Shown: one piece after another, positions 34,586-48,255 of the stretch
Numbering within the stretch: the first letter of the stretch is position 1
Layout: each line of letters begins with the position of its first letter
Assembly (NCBI GenBank): GCA_051453625.1
Contig: JBOZIK010000001.1
Span: 170,985,676 to 171,039,768, forward strand
Length of the DNA stretch: 54,093 bases
Direction: 5' to 3'
Source: Welwitschia mirabilis
Lineage: Eukaryota > Gnetophyta > Gnetopsida > Welwitschiales
The notes under the pieces: generated by a model
The model's database searches: none
Told to the model about the DNA's origin: nothing
The model's input: only the letters and a program-made list of their open reading frames with translations
Program-made: the position numbers and the translations under genes

Positions 34586-35325
34586 TTATTGCCATGAATA
34601 TAGTAAATTACTATTCTTTGAAGATCCTAAATGGAAAAAAATATAAAAGACTAATTTCCCTAGTACAACACCTGATTTCATTAAAGAGCAGAGGTAAAGA
34701 ATGAAGTATCCTTAAATAGGAAATACTCTATAGTAAAGTTATTAGCATTATGCACTTCCAAACCTCTCCTAGAAAGTGTTCACATGAAATCACATCACCA
34801 TGATACTTAACTTGATATCATCAATAATAATGGCTAGCTTATATACGTGAATCTGCATCTTTTTCCTATTCTTTTTTAATAGTCTTATTATTACAAGTGT
34901 ATTTCTTAACTCCAAGGAAGACAGATGAACCATGTTCACCTCAAGCCTACTATAGGAAAAATTTTTATTTTTTCTAATTTTTTTACATATACTAGATAGA
35001 AACTAGTATAGCAACAAGGATAGGCTCATAGAAAATCAAAGAACATAAAAATAAAAAGATAAAAAATTAGACAAATATGAAAATGCAGTTCATACAAGGA
35101 AGTTATAACCAAAACAATGGTAAAAAGGCTAAAAATCTTGGGTATGCTGATAAAGATGGATAATTTTGAATAATTTCTAAATGAATTTTAAATAAAAATA
35201 TAGAAAAATGTAAGTTTCATTTTATTTACTCTTTCTAATCTTTCTAGAATGGGAGCATAATAAAATTTCAATTCCATATGTAATAATTATGGTCAAAATA
35301 GTGAATGCATGTTTATATCAGCTTA
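34586..35325 (+). other. Leader between 5' LTR and tandem array
   Basis: AT-rich, no coding frame and no primer site recognised. Internal to the LTR element 34087-40082. Confidence 0.4.
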
Positions 35326-37760
35326 GTCTAGATCATAAGGGGACACTAAGATTTTGACTAGATAATCCATACAACCCAAGGAAATTACGTCATTGACAAG
35401 AAACCAAATGCATTAGTCTAAAACACAAAGTGAAACTAGGTTTCAGACTAGATAGTCCACATGTTTCACAAAAGCCATCTCATTAATTAAGAGAAATGAT
35501 GCAATAGCCTGAAACATAAGGGGATGTCAGGGTTCTAACTGAATAGCCTATAGGTTTCACTAAAGTTACCTCATTAGTTAAGGAACCAAATGCATCAGTC
35601 TTGATTATAAGGGAGCATTAATATTCTAACTAGATAGCCCATATGACCCACAAAATCCACCTTGGTAATTGATAGAGTAAATAGTGTAATCTATATTATA
35701 AGGAAGCACTAGGGTTCTAACTAGATAGCATCTATAACTTATAGAAGCTATTTTAATAATTAAGAGATTAAATAGCATAGTCTAAATTATAATGCAGAAC
35801 CAGGCTTTGATTAGATAACTCGTATGTCCTACAAAAACCACCACAATAATTGAGAGAGTAAATATTATAGTCTAAATTATAAGGGAGCACCAAGATTCTA
35901 ACTAGACAACTTCTATGACTCATAAAAGCCATCTCAGTGACTGAGAGAGAAAATAGTATAGTCTAGATTATAAAGGGACATGATGGTTCTGGCTAGATAG
36001 TTCATGGATTTCATAGAAACCACCTCATCTATCAAGAGACCAAATGCATCAATCTAGAACATATGAGAGTGTTGAAATTCTAACTCAGTAGCTTATGGAT
36101 CCCATTAAAATCATATCATTAGTATTAGGCTCAATTATAAGAGGGCATTAGGACTTTGATTGGACAATCCCTATAGTCCATAAAATCCACCTTGATGATT
36201 AAGAAAGTAAATAGTGTAGTTTAGATTATAAGGAAATACTAGAATTCTAACTAGATAGCTCCTATGGTCTACAAAAGCCACTTGATAATCAATAGAGTAA
36301 ATAGCATAGTCTAGAATATAATGCGGTACTAGGGCTATAATTAGATAGCTTCTCTAGCCTATAGAAGCCACCTCAGTGATTGTGAGAGCAAATAGTAAAG
36401 TGTGAACTATAAGGAAATGATAAGGTTCTAACTTATGGTGATCAAGAGAGAAAATAGAATAGTTTGAATTATAAGGGAGGTTTCAGGGTTCTAACTAGAC
36501 AATTCATAAGTTTCATAGAAGCTACCTCATCCATTAAGAGACTAAACACATAAGTATAAAAAATAAGGAAACATAAGTATTCTAATAAGATAGCTACTAT
36601 AACCCACAAAAGTCACCACAGTGATTGAGAGAGAAAATAGTGTAGTTTAGATTATAAAAGTTCATTAGGTTTTGATTAGATCACCTCCAAAGACCCACAG
36701 AAGGCACCTTGATATTCATGTAGGTAAAATAACTAGTTTGCAACTAAAGGCTAAGGCAAGGGAGGGGATGGCAGTGTTGTTTAAGATTCTAACTGGCTCT
36801 TATCTAGAACCCATAAAAGGTACCTTGGTATTCATATAAGTAAAATAACTAGTTTGCAATATAATAAGGCACTTGGGATTTGACTAGATCATCCATCAGG
36901 ATCCATAGAAGATACCTCAATGTTCATGTAGATAAAATACTAGTTTACAACATGAGGAGATATTAGGATTCTAATTAGATCTCACCCAGGATAGATAGAA
37001 GGTACTCAACATTCATGTAGGTAAAATAACTAGCTTACAACATAAGAAAGTGCTAAGATTAGATTTGATCAGAAATAAGATCTATGAAAGACACCTTAAT
37101 ATTGATGCAGGTAAAATAACTAGTTTTTGACATAAGGAAGCATGAGGGTTCTGAATAGATTTCATATAGGATTCACAAAGGATACCGTAATGTTTATGTA
37201 GGTAAAATAACTAGTTTGCAATAGAAGCGGACATTTAAGGTTCTGACTAGATTATCCTACACACATATAGAAGGTATCTTGATGTTCATATAGGTAAAAT
37301 AACTAGTTTGCAACATAATGAAATGTTAGGGTTCTAACTGGATCACTTCTAGAACCTATAAAAGGCATCTTAATATTTGTTTAGGTAAAATATCTAGTTC
37401 GCAACATAAGGAAGTGCTAGGGTTTTGACTATATCATCCCCATGATCCAAGGAAGGAACCTCAATGTTCGAATAATACAAAGAGTTAGTTCCAATATAAG
37501 GAATATTAGGTTCTAATTGGAACACCCCTACTATACAATTCATATAAGACACTTCCATGCTTGTGCAATACAAAAAGTTAGTACATAACATAAGCAAATG
37601 TCAGGTTTCTGAGTGGATTACCCTAGAACCCATAGAAGGTACCACAATGCTTGTATAATATAAAGGTTTAGTTGCAACATAAGAGGGCTTTAAGATTATG
37701 CCTAGATCGTCCCTAGAATTTACAAAAGGCACTTGATGCTGGTGTAAGTAATTCATCAGT
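35326..37760 (+). repeat. About 27 tandem units of ~91 bp, two subfamilies
   Basis: Consecutive units of 88-93 bp, with two shorter ones near 36060-36140 and 36395-36455. Type A (35326 to about 36720) starts GTCTAGATTATAAGGGAGCA, has GGTTCTAACTAGATAGC in the middle and ends GAGAGAGTAAATAGTATA. Type B (about 36720-37760) starts GTTTGCAACATAAGGAAGTG and ends ATGTAGGTAAAATAACTA. Both share GGTTCTAACTAGATC and the CACARAAGGCACCT block. Neighbouring units differ by about 15-30 percent. No long frame runs through it. It lies inside an LTR element, upstream of its gag remnant. Confidence 0.85.
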
Positions 37761-38860
37761 TACCAATCATAGTGGGAACATAGAAGCGAATTGTGGAAAA
37801 AGGAATAAGTAGTTTTAATTATAAAATGATATTGTTACATAACTAAGTAAAATATTAAGTAAATACCTCTTTAGTAGTTAAAAAATAAGGTAACAACTAT
37901 CATGATCTATATAACTCCTATAAATAATAAAGATACTAGTTATATAAAGGTTAAGAAAGGGGNNNNNNNNNNNNNNNNNNNNNNNNNNNNNNNNNNNNNN
38001 NNNNNNNNNNNNNNNNNNNNNNNNNNNNNNNNNNNNNNNNNNNNNNNNNNNNNNNNNNNNNNGATTCTGGTTATATAAAGGTTAAGAAAGGGGCTAAAAG
38101 AGATGGCATGGGGATAAATCATATTGAGAGGTTATTAAAGACATGGCATGGGGGTAAAGCATATTGATGTGTTATGAAAGATCATGTGAATACTCACATC
38201 AATGCCTTAAATACTTAATGAACTTCACACTCATTTAAAAAATAACCATGAAAATGTAAAGGTCTCACAACAACAAGCTAATGATAAGTTGGACTTACTT
38301 TTACAGGTTTAGGAGGATGACTAAGAGAGAAAGACATACAAGAAATACCATCTCTAAATAANNNNNNNNNNNNNNNNNNNNNNNNNNNNNNNNNNNNNNN
38401 NNNNNNNNNNNNNNNNNNNNNNNNNNNNNNNNNNNNNNNNNNNNNNNNNNNNNNNNNNNNNCTTAAAGACTTAATGAACTTCAAACTCATTTGAAAAATA
38501 ACCATGAAAATGTAAAGGTCTTACAACAAAAAGCTAATGATAAGTTGGACTTACTTTTGCAGGTTTTAGGAGGATGATCAAGAGAGAAAGACATACAAGA
38601 AATACCATATCTAAATAAACTTATTATTTAAGCTTAAAACAAGAAAATAAATCAATTATCAAGGTAATCTTCATAATCTCTAAAAATAAACAACTCCAGC
38701 AGATGTACATAAAGGGGTCACTCGATGTGAAGAACAAATCCTCCACTCATCGTAAGAAATCATTTTCCATAAAATAGAAGATCATGATTTAGTAGAATAC
38801 ATTAAGGAGATACAAATGTAGATATCTGCTAGTGCCCCTAGATTTGTGAAACAATTTTAA
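37761..38860 (+). other. Spacer between tandem array and gag remnant
   Basis: Non-coding. Contains a two-copy ~40-bp repeat at about 38100-38180 (ATGGCATGGGGATAAATCAT and ATGGCATGGGGGTAAAGCAT). Gaps at 37963-38062 (24-bp flank repeat) and 38362-38461 (flank overlap about 155 bp) suggest unmerged contigs. Confidence 0.5.
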
Positions 38861-39570
38861 AATGGTTGCAACATATTGAAAACCATTTCAAATCAAAAAG
38901 TGTATAAAGTAAATTACAAAGTCATTATGCCACAATGTTTTTAACTGAAGATGTAGCAACATGGTGGAACCATCTTAGTACATCTAAGAATAATTATGTA
39001 CATTCATTAGATTCATAGAAGAATTTATAAAATTATTTTTTCTAGATTACTTCATTAAAGATAAGATAATATAATCAAATGTTTAAAATTAGAAAGAAGG
39101 AGTCTTAATGGATATTGGAAGGAATTTTAGGAATTAGCAAAATATCAAACACACTATGATCTAGAGGAACTTGTAAATCATTTCATAGGAACCCTTCCAC
39201 TAAGGTTGTATAATCTTATTCGCCCATTGGAATCAAAATTCCCATAAAAATCATTCCAAAAGACCAAGTATTATATGGAGGCAGAACATTGACTTTTTGT
39301 AACTATCAAAATCTCTAACACCATAAAACAATATAAAGAAAAATTATTAGGGAATTATTAATTACATAATCCAATTGTAATGGAAAAATTAAGAAATGAT
39401 ATGATAATCTTATCTAAAAAGAAATTAAAAAATGTTTATTAATGAAGATAAATCATAACATATTTTTAGATATTATAATAAAGCATAACAAGGATGAATA
39501 ATATAAAGAACAAGCAAAAATTCAAGAAAACTCTCCTAAAGAACAATAATTTGAGGAAGAACATGAATCT
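38861..39570 (+). pseudogene. Gypsy-type gag remnant
   Basis: Plus frames contain DVATWWNHL and SLDS.EEFIKLFF, then LERRSLNGYWKEF.ELAKYQ and DLEELVNHFIGTLPLRLYNL followed by IRPLESKFP. This follows the Ty3/gypsy Retrotrans_gag pattern (A..WW......W..F...F...F, L.QG..SV.EY...F..L..Y......E....F..GL...L...V). Stops and frame changes are common. No protease, RT or integrase follows before the 3' LTR. Confidence 0.55.
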
Positions 39571-39580
39571 TAAGGAGGAG
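39571..39580 (+). other. Polypurine tract before 3' LTR
   Basis: TAAGGAGGAGA (39571-39581) lies one or two bases upstream of the 3' LTR start at about 39583. It fixes the element's orientation as plus. Confidence 0.6.
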
Positions 39581-39582
39581 AT

Positions 39583-40082
39583 TCTATTCGATCCCTTTTC
39601 CCTCAAAGAAAACAACGTCCTATCTTCATGTTGTTAATGTTAGTTGTTATATTTGTTAAAGATGTAAATTTATCATTCAAGGGGTATGATCCTTGAAAAA
39701 CTAATTATATCTAATTATGGAGAATTACAGTTGTTATGAAATACCACAATAACCATTTACCATTATTAAAACATAGGTAAGGAAGGAGTGAAGGTCATGC
39801 ATGTGATTTGCATAAGTATACTAATGTTCTTAACAAGCTGGTTTGGCCTGCTAGTAGTTTCACAAACTAGACCTTGAAGGTAGTATGACTTAATCGAACT
39901 ACTTTCCAAAGCCTTTAGTTTAACATGAGAAGGTTTTGTTTTATTAATGATAAATAAAGTATGGATTTATTCATAAGTAGATTATTATACATTTTATTTC
40001 TTTTTTATGCCCACTTTATAGGTAAAGTATTTATTCTAATTTTACCAATGAAAATTCATGTAAATAAACTTGGATCATTACA
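39583..40082 (+). mobile_element. 3' LTR of the gag-only LTR element
   Basis: 500 bp, ending GGATCATTACA. Partner of 34087-34585. Flanking 5-mers are CTAAG (34082-34086) and TTGAG (40083-40087), three of five matching with both differences transitions, so a decayed target duplication is possible but unproven. Confidence 0.8.
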
Positions 40083-41037
40083 TTGAGCTTCAATAATCAT
40101 GGTGCACTTTGTTGATAAATAAGAGAGATGTTTATTTAGTTTCAATGGTATAAGACTCTCTAGATCACAAGCATATATGGTATATTACAAGTCTGTGATT
40201 TTAATTTTAGAATAAATACACAAAGAATTATTAATTATATAAGTTCATAACAAATTTGAGTACAATAAGAAAGTATTAGAAGAAATCTAAGTCTTTGTAA
40301 TAAAGAAAAAACTATAATAACAATCAAATTGATAATCAAGTCCCTAAGACATATTTTAGATTAAAACTAATAAGAAAGATAAAATATAATTATTGCTTAT
40401 CCATAATAGAAATGTAAAACTTACATAGACACATGCATACATTCATAATCAGAGCATAATCAAGAGATTAAATTTCTCTATAAATATTAATTTTGTTTTT
40501 CTTAGATAAAAATAATATATTTTTTAAATATTTCTATCTCTTGTGTTTATAATGGAATTAGGTCTTCCCAAATCCTCCTATGAGGTATTGATTAATGAGG
40601 TTAAGAAATTGCAACTAGTTTTAGGAGATTAGATATAAAATTTTAGTAAAAAAGCATATAAATTAATTTTAGGTGTTAATAAAATGTAGTTTAATAAAGT
40701 CATTAACATAGAGCTTGTGAATAAAATAATATCTAGTGTTAATATGACTTGTTATTTTATCAAACATGATATTACTAGTTATTTTAGTAGTGTTTGCATT
40801 GTTATAGTCTAGTGGAGATACAAATTTAAATTCTTAATAAAATTTGAAATAATTTTCTATAATTAGTTTAACTTAAACTATAAACTAGTAGTAATAAAAA
40901 ATTCAACTTAATCTAAGGATAGTAAGTCATTTTCTACAAAAGAAAACCATAAGACTTTTAGTTCATGTTTTAGTTTCTTTATCACTTATGTAATTAATAT
41001 TAGTAAACCCAATAAATCCTATATTTTAGTTTTTCAC
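40083..41037. other. AT-rich spacer, no feature recognised
   Basis: No coding frame, repeat or LTR end supported. Confidence 0.4.
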
Positions 41038-41510
41038 NNNNNNNNNNNNNNNNNNNNNNNNNNNNNNNNNNNNNNNNNNNNNNNNNNNNNNNNNNNNNNN
41101 NNNNNNNNNNNNNNNNNNNNNNNNNNNNNNNNNNNNNNNNNNNNNNNNNNNNNNNNNNNNNNNNNNNNNNNNNNNNNNNNNNNNNNNNNNNNNNNNNNNN
41201 NNNNNNNNNNNNNNNNNNNNNNNNNNNNNNNNNNNNNNNNNNNNNNNNNNNNNNNNNNNNNNNNNNNNNNNNNNNNNNNNNNNNNNNNNNNNNNNNNNNN
41301 NNNNNNNNNNNNNNNNNNNNNNNNNNNNNNNNNNNNNNNNNNNNNNNNNNNNNNNNNNNNNNNNNNNNNNNNNNNNNNNNNNNNNNNNNNNNNNNNNNNN
41401 NNNNNNNNNNNNNNNNNNNNNNNNNNNNNNNNNNNNNNNNNNNNNNNNNNNNNNNNNNNNNNNNNNNNNNNNNNNNNNNNNNNNNNNNNNNNNNNNNNNN
41501 NNNNNNNNNN
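41038..41510. other. Assembly gap (473 N)
   Basis: Flanked on both sides by the same 20 bases (CCTATATTTTAGTTTTTCAC), so the two contig ends overlap and the stated gap length may be meaningless. Confidence 0.85.
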
Positions 41511-44500
41511 CCTATATTTTAGTTTTTCACCTGAATAAATATCAAGTTCTCTAGCTTTTTCTTCTTAACATGTATTTTAAAATACATAAATTGGAGTGAT
41601 AGTTAATGTCTATAGAATTATTAGTTTTCTATGAAATTATTAACATTTTTTAATTGAAAGAATTATTTAAGAATCAAAGTCCCAACTACAAATACATGGG
41701 AGCATTTCTCTACTATTATGATGTCTTCTTGAAGATTAGTTTGGCTATTTTTCATTCATTTAATATGTTATTTTTAGTATCTTCTTAATCAAATATATTA
41801 TCTTTCATGCATTATATTTCTTAATTCCATTTATATTTATATTATTTAATTCTACTACAATAAAAGTGGGCTTGTAGTTAGTCAATTTATATTTTTTTCA
41901 GGATCCCCTTAAAATATTCTTTTTAATGGATATTAGATAAATGTTTCTTTTTTTACTATTTAAAATTTTAAGGTATAATAGCTATTATTTTGATTTATTA
42001 GTTTCATTAATTTATAAATTGTAATCAACATTAGAATTTCTAAATTTCATCTAATGCACAAATTTGTCTATATTTATATACCATTTTTTAATACTACTCT
42101 TAGAAAATATAATGACTTATATCCAACAAACTTATATTTTACATATTGACATATTTTATATGTAGCATACAAGATATAAGATATAACAAGCATGCACGAT
42201 ATTATATGTAAATTCATAAGTTTATTGGATAAAAGTATATCTCCATCCTTGTTTTTATTAAAACTTTCTTATGGTCCTTTAGACAAAGCTAATACTTTAC
42301 AACACTTGGAATTCTAGATTTAGATCAAAGTAGAGTAAGTGTAGTTAGACGTGAATTACCTATTTTGGCTTATTAAGAATTGGTTATATAGTCCCCATTT
42401 AGTTTCTTGAGTCCCTTCTTGTGGACCTCCACCAATAGGTCCTCCTCATTACATGGATAGTACTCCTTATTACATGGATAGTAGAAATGATAAGAAGCAT
42501 TAGTGTAGTTCCTTCATTTAAAGTTATAATAGAACACAAATCAATTGAATAATTAACATTTATAAGGGAATTTTTATTCCCTTGGATAATTCAATAAATA
42601 TTATGAAAGACAATAGGGTTTTCTATTTCATTTTCATTTTCAATTAGCTTAGTTAAAATTCTCTGGTTGTTTTAAAAGAAAATCTTAGTCCTCAATTTGA
42701 ATACCCTGTTTCTTAAAGAAAATAAACAAAAAATTCAAGTTGAACAATTAAAAAAAAGGTAAGAATGCTAAACTTAATAACAAAAAGAAAAATAAAAGTA
42801 TAATAACAAAAAAATTAAATGTAGACAAAGATTTATATGGTTTGGTAATATACCCACCTTCATAAGAAATAAGGATTCATTATTAGATTTAAAGAGGAAA
42901 AATTATAATAGTAGAGGTTGAATCCACTTTATAATTATAGTAGTGGTAACAAGACAAACACATAACCATTTCTTACTCTTTCTTCAATACAAAATCAAGA
43001 ACAAAAAATACAAAAAGGTATAAAACTTTTACTGTTACACAAACATGCTCGTAATGCCACTACACACATTGTTTCTTTCAACTAGATTTCTAAATATCTA
43101 GACCCTACAAGCATTAATGTAGATTAAGGTTATGGAAATAACACATGGTAAGAAAATTAAAACCTAAAATTCATTTGTCAAAACCATGTTCCAATTATAG
43201 ATACCATTTACCATATGTTAAATACAATAAATGTGATTAACACATTTAGAGTTTTTAAGGTTGAGACATTTACAAGTTTGAGCTCAATTTGAAGATCAAT
43301 TAAAATATATACATATTTTTATTTTTATTTTAAAAATGATTTTATTTTTATCTATATTAGAAGAGAATCTTCTTGTTTCTTAAGGATATTAAAACTAAAA
43401 TTATTTCCATCCTCTATGATCTCTATTTAGTTGATATTTTCATTTAAGAACATGTTTTTAGAGACTATAATTATCTTTATTTCCTTATATAAAACTCAAG
43501 GATTTTATTCAAAGTAATAATTGAGTTGTTTTTTATTAGTTGCTTAATATTTCATATTTCCTTTTGGGGATGTAAATGTAACATTATGTACAAAAGATTT
43601 TGAATGTTTGATTGTTACTTATTTATGCATCATATTATTAGTAATGTTTTATAACATACATGACTTATTGATAATTGATTATGGTAATTGAGCTTTGAAA
43701 TACTTAAACATTGGTATAACATCCATCCAGAAAATTTTTAAATCAAGTGTAATGAAAAATAAATCAAATCATTTCAACTAGTATTATTTTATTCCATTTA
43801 ATAATATAATTCATTTGGAACATTTATGATAGAGTAGTCTTATAATAGTTTCATGTTTCCTTAAGAAAGTATTTTATTCTTTTAGGTATATACTCATAGT
43901 CATTAAAAGTTAATAATACCTACCCAACTTCATCCATGAAAAATAACAGCTTAAGATGCATCCTTGTCCCATAATAAAGATAGCCTTAAAAAATAGTATC
44001 CATTAAATTTTTAATAAAGATGTTATATTGATTTCACATTAAATCATCAAATCATATACTTAAAATAACATGTAACTATTTCTTATTTTATGAACCGTGT
44101 TTTGAAACAAATTTCTACCAAAATACTAATACATTTTTGACCAATTAGAGAAAATCTTGGTTAATGGAATACATATGTGCTAAACCATAAATATAAATTT
44201 TTTGTACAAAGTACTTAAAACCATTGTAATTGAGATAGTAGTAATTACTCACTTATCAATTATTAATTTCAACATATTCTTTAAATCCCTTTAATCAAAT
44301 CATTTTTCAATAATCTATCAAGCACATGTGTGATTGAGAAATTAGAATACTGCTTTTCTAAATTACTTTAAAAAGCAATAACTCTTATCTAAGACTCTTC
44401 TTTTGATTCTTTATAAGAATAGAAAGTATCTTCTATTACATTCTTAAGGTTTTTATTTTGTATTATTGAATTTATTACATTATATGTTCAATTTTCTTTT

Positions 44501-47500
44501 ATCAACTAAGTCATCTTTTAGTTTAAAAGAATAATTTAATTTAGTTTATAGTATATGTAATAAGGAAGGCCATCTTATTTATCCCCTTTGATTCAAATGA
44601 TTTTTTAAATAAAGATAGGACTTAATTACAACTTAGGGTATTACATTCAACTTATATAAGAGGAATTCCTATCAACCCAATTAATGAAGATTCTTGGTAA
44701 ATATCCTATGGAAGAGGATGGATTTTACCTTATAATGAGAAGTAAAAAGGATACATATCATTTAAAAATATTAGGAACAAGTAATCTTATGGATTTTGAA
44801 TCAAACAATGGTGAAATAGAGATAAAGGGATATATAGTTTTATAGGTAGAAATTGTGATTTCAGACCATTCCCTTGAATACGTTTTAAAGTCTTGATATG
44901 GATTTCTTCTAGTTTAAAAGAGACGGAAATATTTTTTTATTTTTTGTTAATTTTATTTTTCCTTGTTCTTTTAAAATAATTAACAACAAAAGTTTCTTAA
45001 ATATCAAGGTCCTTCATTAAAAAACTAAATCTATGATACACATCTTAAAATAATATTAGTTTTAAAAGTGATTTACTTTGGGATTCACTTCTATTAAATG
45101 GAATATTATTCACAATTATAAATCCTTTTCACTATTTCTTCATTGGAATCTATTAAAGGATTTAAAAATAAAACTTTAGATCCTCCTCTTTAATTATGGA
45201 GAAAACCAACATAGATCCCTTTTACAAAATAGCTTTAGTTTATTACAAGATTAATATTGCTTTGATTTATATTACTTTGTGTATTCCATTAGATATCCAT
45301 TATTCTTAATGGACTCCAAATACTATTTCAATTACATATTTTAAAAGTCCAACTGCAGTTTTTTATCTTTTCCTTATACTTAATATACTTTATTGGATGA
45401 TAAAATTTGAACCTTCTAGACTTTAATGGGAGCCCATAAATATGATTTTTAGTCATTTTTAGTAAGGTTTTACTTTCTTGAAACTTTTTAATATTCTCTA
45501 ACAATTCTTATTCATTAAGCATGCTTAGTTTTAGATAATTAAATTTGTTACTAAAAAGAAAACAAGATGCTACATCTTATGGTACAAAACTAAAAACATT
45601 TATAATGTACTAATCATGTAACTAAAACAACTTTCAATGTCAAATAGATGAACTAGTATTCAAGTATTATAAGGAAACCATGGCTATGCACCAACTATTA
45701 AAAACACTACATAGAATGTTATTATTTAGAAAATTCAACCTTTACATATATTTTTATAATGGAATAAACAAAGAATATCGCACACACAAAATGAAAAATG
45801 AAAAAGAATTAATTCATATGAAGGTTTTCTTTCCTTTCTTACAGTTTGTCTTCAACTAAAGCTTCACTAAGTAAATTAGTTAAATTTCTATAGGTTTCTT
45901 TTATGTAACACTTCAAAAATTTTATTACACTATAAAAGCATAGAGAGAATCATTATTGCTAAAACTTATGATAAGATTTCTCTTCAGTCTAGTAATGAAA
46001 TCACAAGGTTTACTTCATCCACTTCATAGCATATATCTATGTTTATGATAACTATGTAAGTGGTAATCATGCTCTCATCATCCTATATGTACAAACCATT
46101 TAGCATCCTATAAATCGTTTCATGTCCTAGAAGAAATTACCTTGTTATTAGTCAAATCTTCTTAATAGAAAGTCTCAAGTTTATTAAATAAACAAAAGTG
46201 ATGGTCTCCTCTTACAAATCAAAAAGTACATAACCATCAAAATGTGTTTCAATCATGTTAAGTCATCTATGGTCTACTTACTTACATTTATTTACAAACA
46301 TGAATGCAAGCTAGAAATCTTATTCTTCAATTATAACAAAGATTTAATCTTTATCTCTCACTTAAACAAGAAATGAGTTTGAGTTAAAAGCCTTTATTAT
46401 GCATTAGAAAGTTAGAAGAAAATAAGAGGGAAAGATTAAAATTAACATGATTTAACAAGGAAATATTGTCAACCCCCAATTATAAAAAAATCTAATGTAC
46501 ATCCTCTACAAGTACTAGAATTAACACTTACTATACACAAATGGTTTAATAAAATAAAATTTGAAATAATCACATGGTCTACATTTCTTATGTAATGTTT
46601 ATAAAATCTAAGTTGGAAAATTAAGAAGAATCAGCCTAGGGGTCTAAATGTAAAATGCAGTTTTAAGTTACTATAAATGATTAACAAAAGTAGGCTTCTA
46701 TAGAATTTTATTTAATAATAGTTTTGTGAGTATAGAACTTAAAGTGAAAAATAAGATTTCACTAATACTTTGACACTTATAAAATTTCATCCATGTTTAA
46801 AAAATCAAATATTTCAGAACAAAGCATTAAATCATTCAATAAGAAGAATATTATATATCTAACAATTAAATAAGTAACGTGAAATGAGAATTACTAATCA
46901 AAACTAAGTTAATTCAATCCCTTTCAAAAGTAAAATGAGCAATACATGAGTCCTACCTTTACTTAGTAAGCTTCATGTGCATATAAAATTAAAGTAAATA
47001 GAAAAGGGATGAGATTAGCATACAAAGAATGGAGGACATTTTATTTGTGGATGCTTTTTTTCATTATAAAATTTGAAGTGAAGGTAAGAAGAAACAAACA
47101 ATAAAAGAAATTTAGTATAACTCACGACAACTACTTCTATAGCTTTTATGGAAATGCCAAATCTAAGTGCATGTAATAAGCCTTGTGAAAAGAATGCACA
47201 TTTCATGTAGGTAAAAAGAAGAATATTCTAGAAAATGAAGTTTTCATCTATGTGAAAAATAAATTCTTCTAATCTTGAATAAACCTTCAATCTTGCAAAT
47301 TGGTTAACATTGAATAGGAAGTTTATTAAATGGACATTAAGATTCACTAAGGTAACATCAAGAAATCTAAATTAATAAAATTATGTATTTAAGTCTTAAT
47401 GTTGTATGGAAAAATGCAATTACTTGTGTGTAACCATCCTTCATAATGACTAAAAGAATGACAAAGACCATTATTATCACATTCACTTCTAACATCTTAA

Positions 47501-48255
47501 GATGTTAAAGATTATAAATATGAGTGGTGACATTGCTTAAAAAAGACACTCCATTTCCATGTACCAAATTTCATAATTACACAAATATATACTATTATAG
47601 ATAACTATTATAAAATTCTCTAAGAAAAAAAATAAGTACTGCTATGACATCACATCTACCACACACCTATTTAGAAAGATGGAATATGTAATTGAAGTGT
47701 TTTTAAAAGATTTTGATAATAACATTGAAGAACCATGCTACATGTAGTTGAGCAATGGCTAGCAATAGCTCCAAATGCACTTATAAAACACACATACTTT
47801 TACTAATAATAGAAAAGGATCATCCCCTAAGGTTCACTAGTTTTTGAAACCAAGTTCCCTTTGAAATCAATGGAATAAACTATGTACAATAAATCTTAGG
47901 TAGGAGTGCAAAATTTCTAAAAATTTCTTGAGAATTAATAAAGGAAAAATAAGAGAAGACCCCACTTAATAACCTTAAAAAGAGAAGTTAAATGAGAGTT
48001 AAAATCAGATTTTAAGGTAGCAAATGATGAAGTTAAAAGCAATGAGAGAATTTTCTATTCTAAAATTAAATGAAAGAAAGATAGAATTTAAAAAGATATG
48101 AAAGGAATTCATTGATTAATGTAAAAACCTATAAAATTATATCATTTAGGACTTTCCTAAAAGAGAAGTTGAAAACTCGTTCAAAAGCAAAATAAAATTC
48201 TTAAGCTTGTTTAGAATACTCAACTTTATTCCTAGACTAGGTTGAGAAAGACACT
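41511..48255. other. Long AT-rich region without recognisable genes
   Basis: I see no retroelement protein motif, LTR pair, tRNA or exon-like GC-rich patch. A small direct repeat, TTACATGGATAGTA, occurs twice near 42450-42483. The stretch 44690-44890 has a moderately open plus frame (FYLIMRSKKDTYHLKILG) that I do not recognise. Probably very old repeat debris. Confidence 0.4.

Noticed and set aside
37394-37597. Minus frame of 67 codons with repeated Tyr-Ser-Glu-Val pattern
   Set aside because: Falls inside the ~91-bp array and reflects its period.
35326-37760. Array considered as CRISPR or as a repeat protein gene
   Set aside because: Units are ~91 bp, diverged along their whole length with no constant repeat plus unique spacer; no frame runs through the array; the context is a plant LTR element.
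44690-44890. Moderately open plus frame, considered as pararetroviral or other pol
   Set aside because: No catalytic motif or family pattern could be seen on either side.
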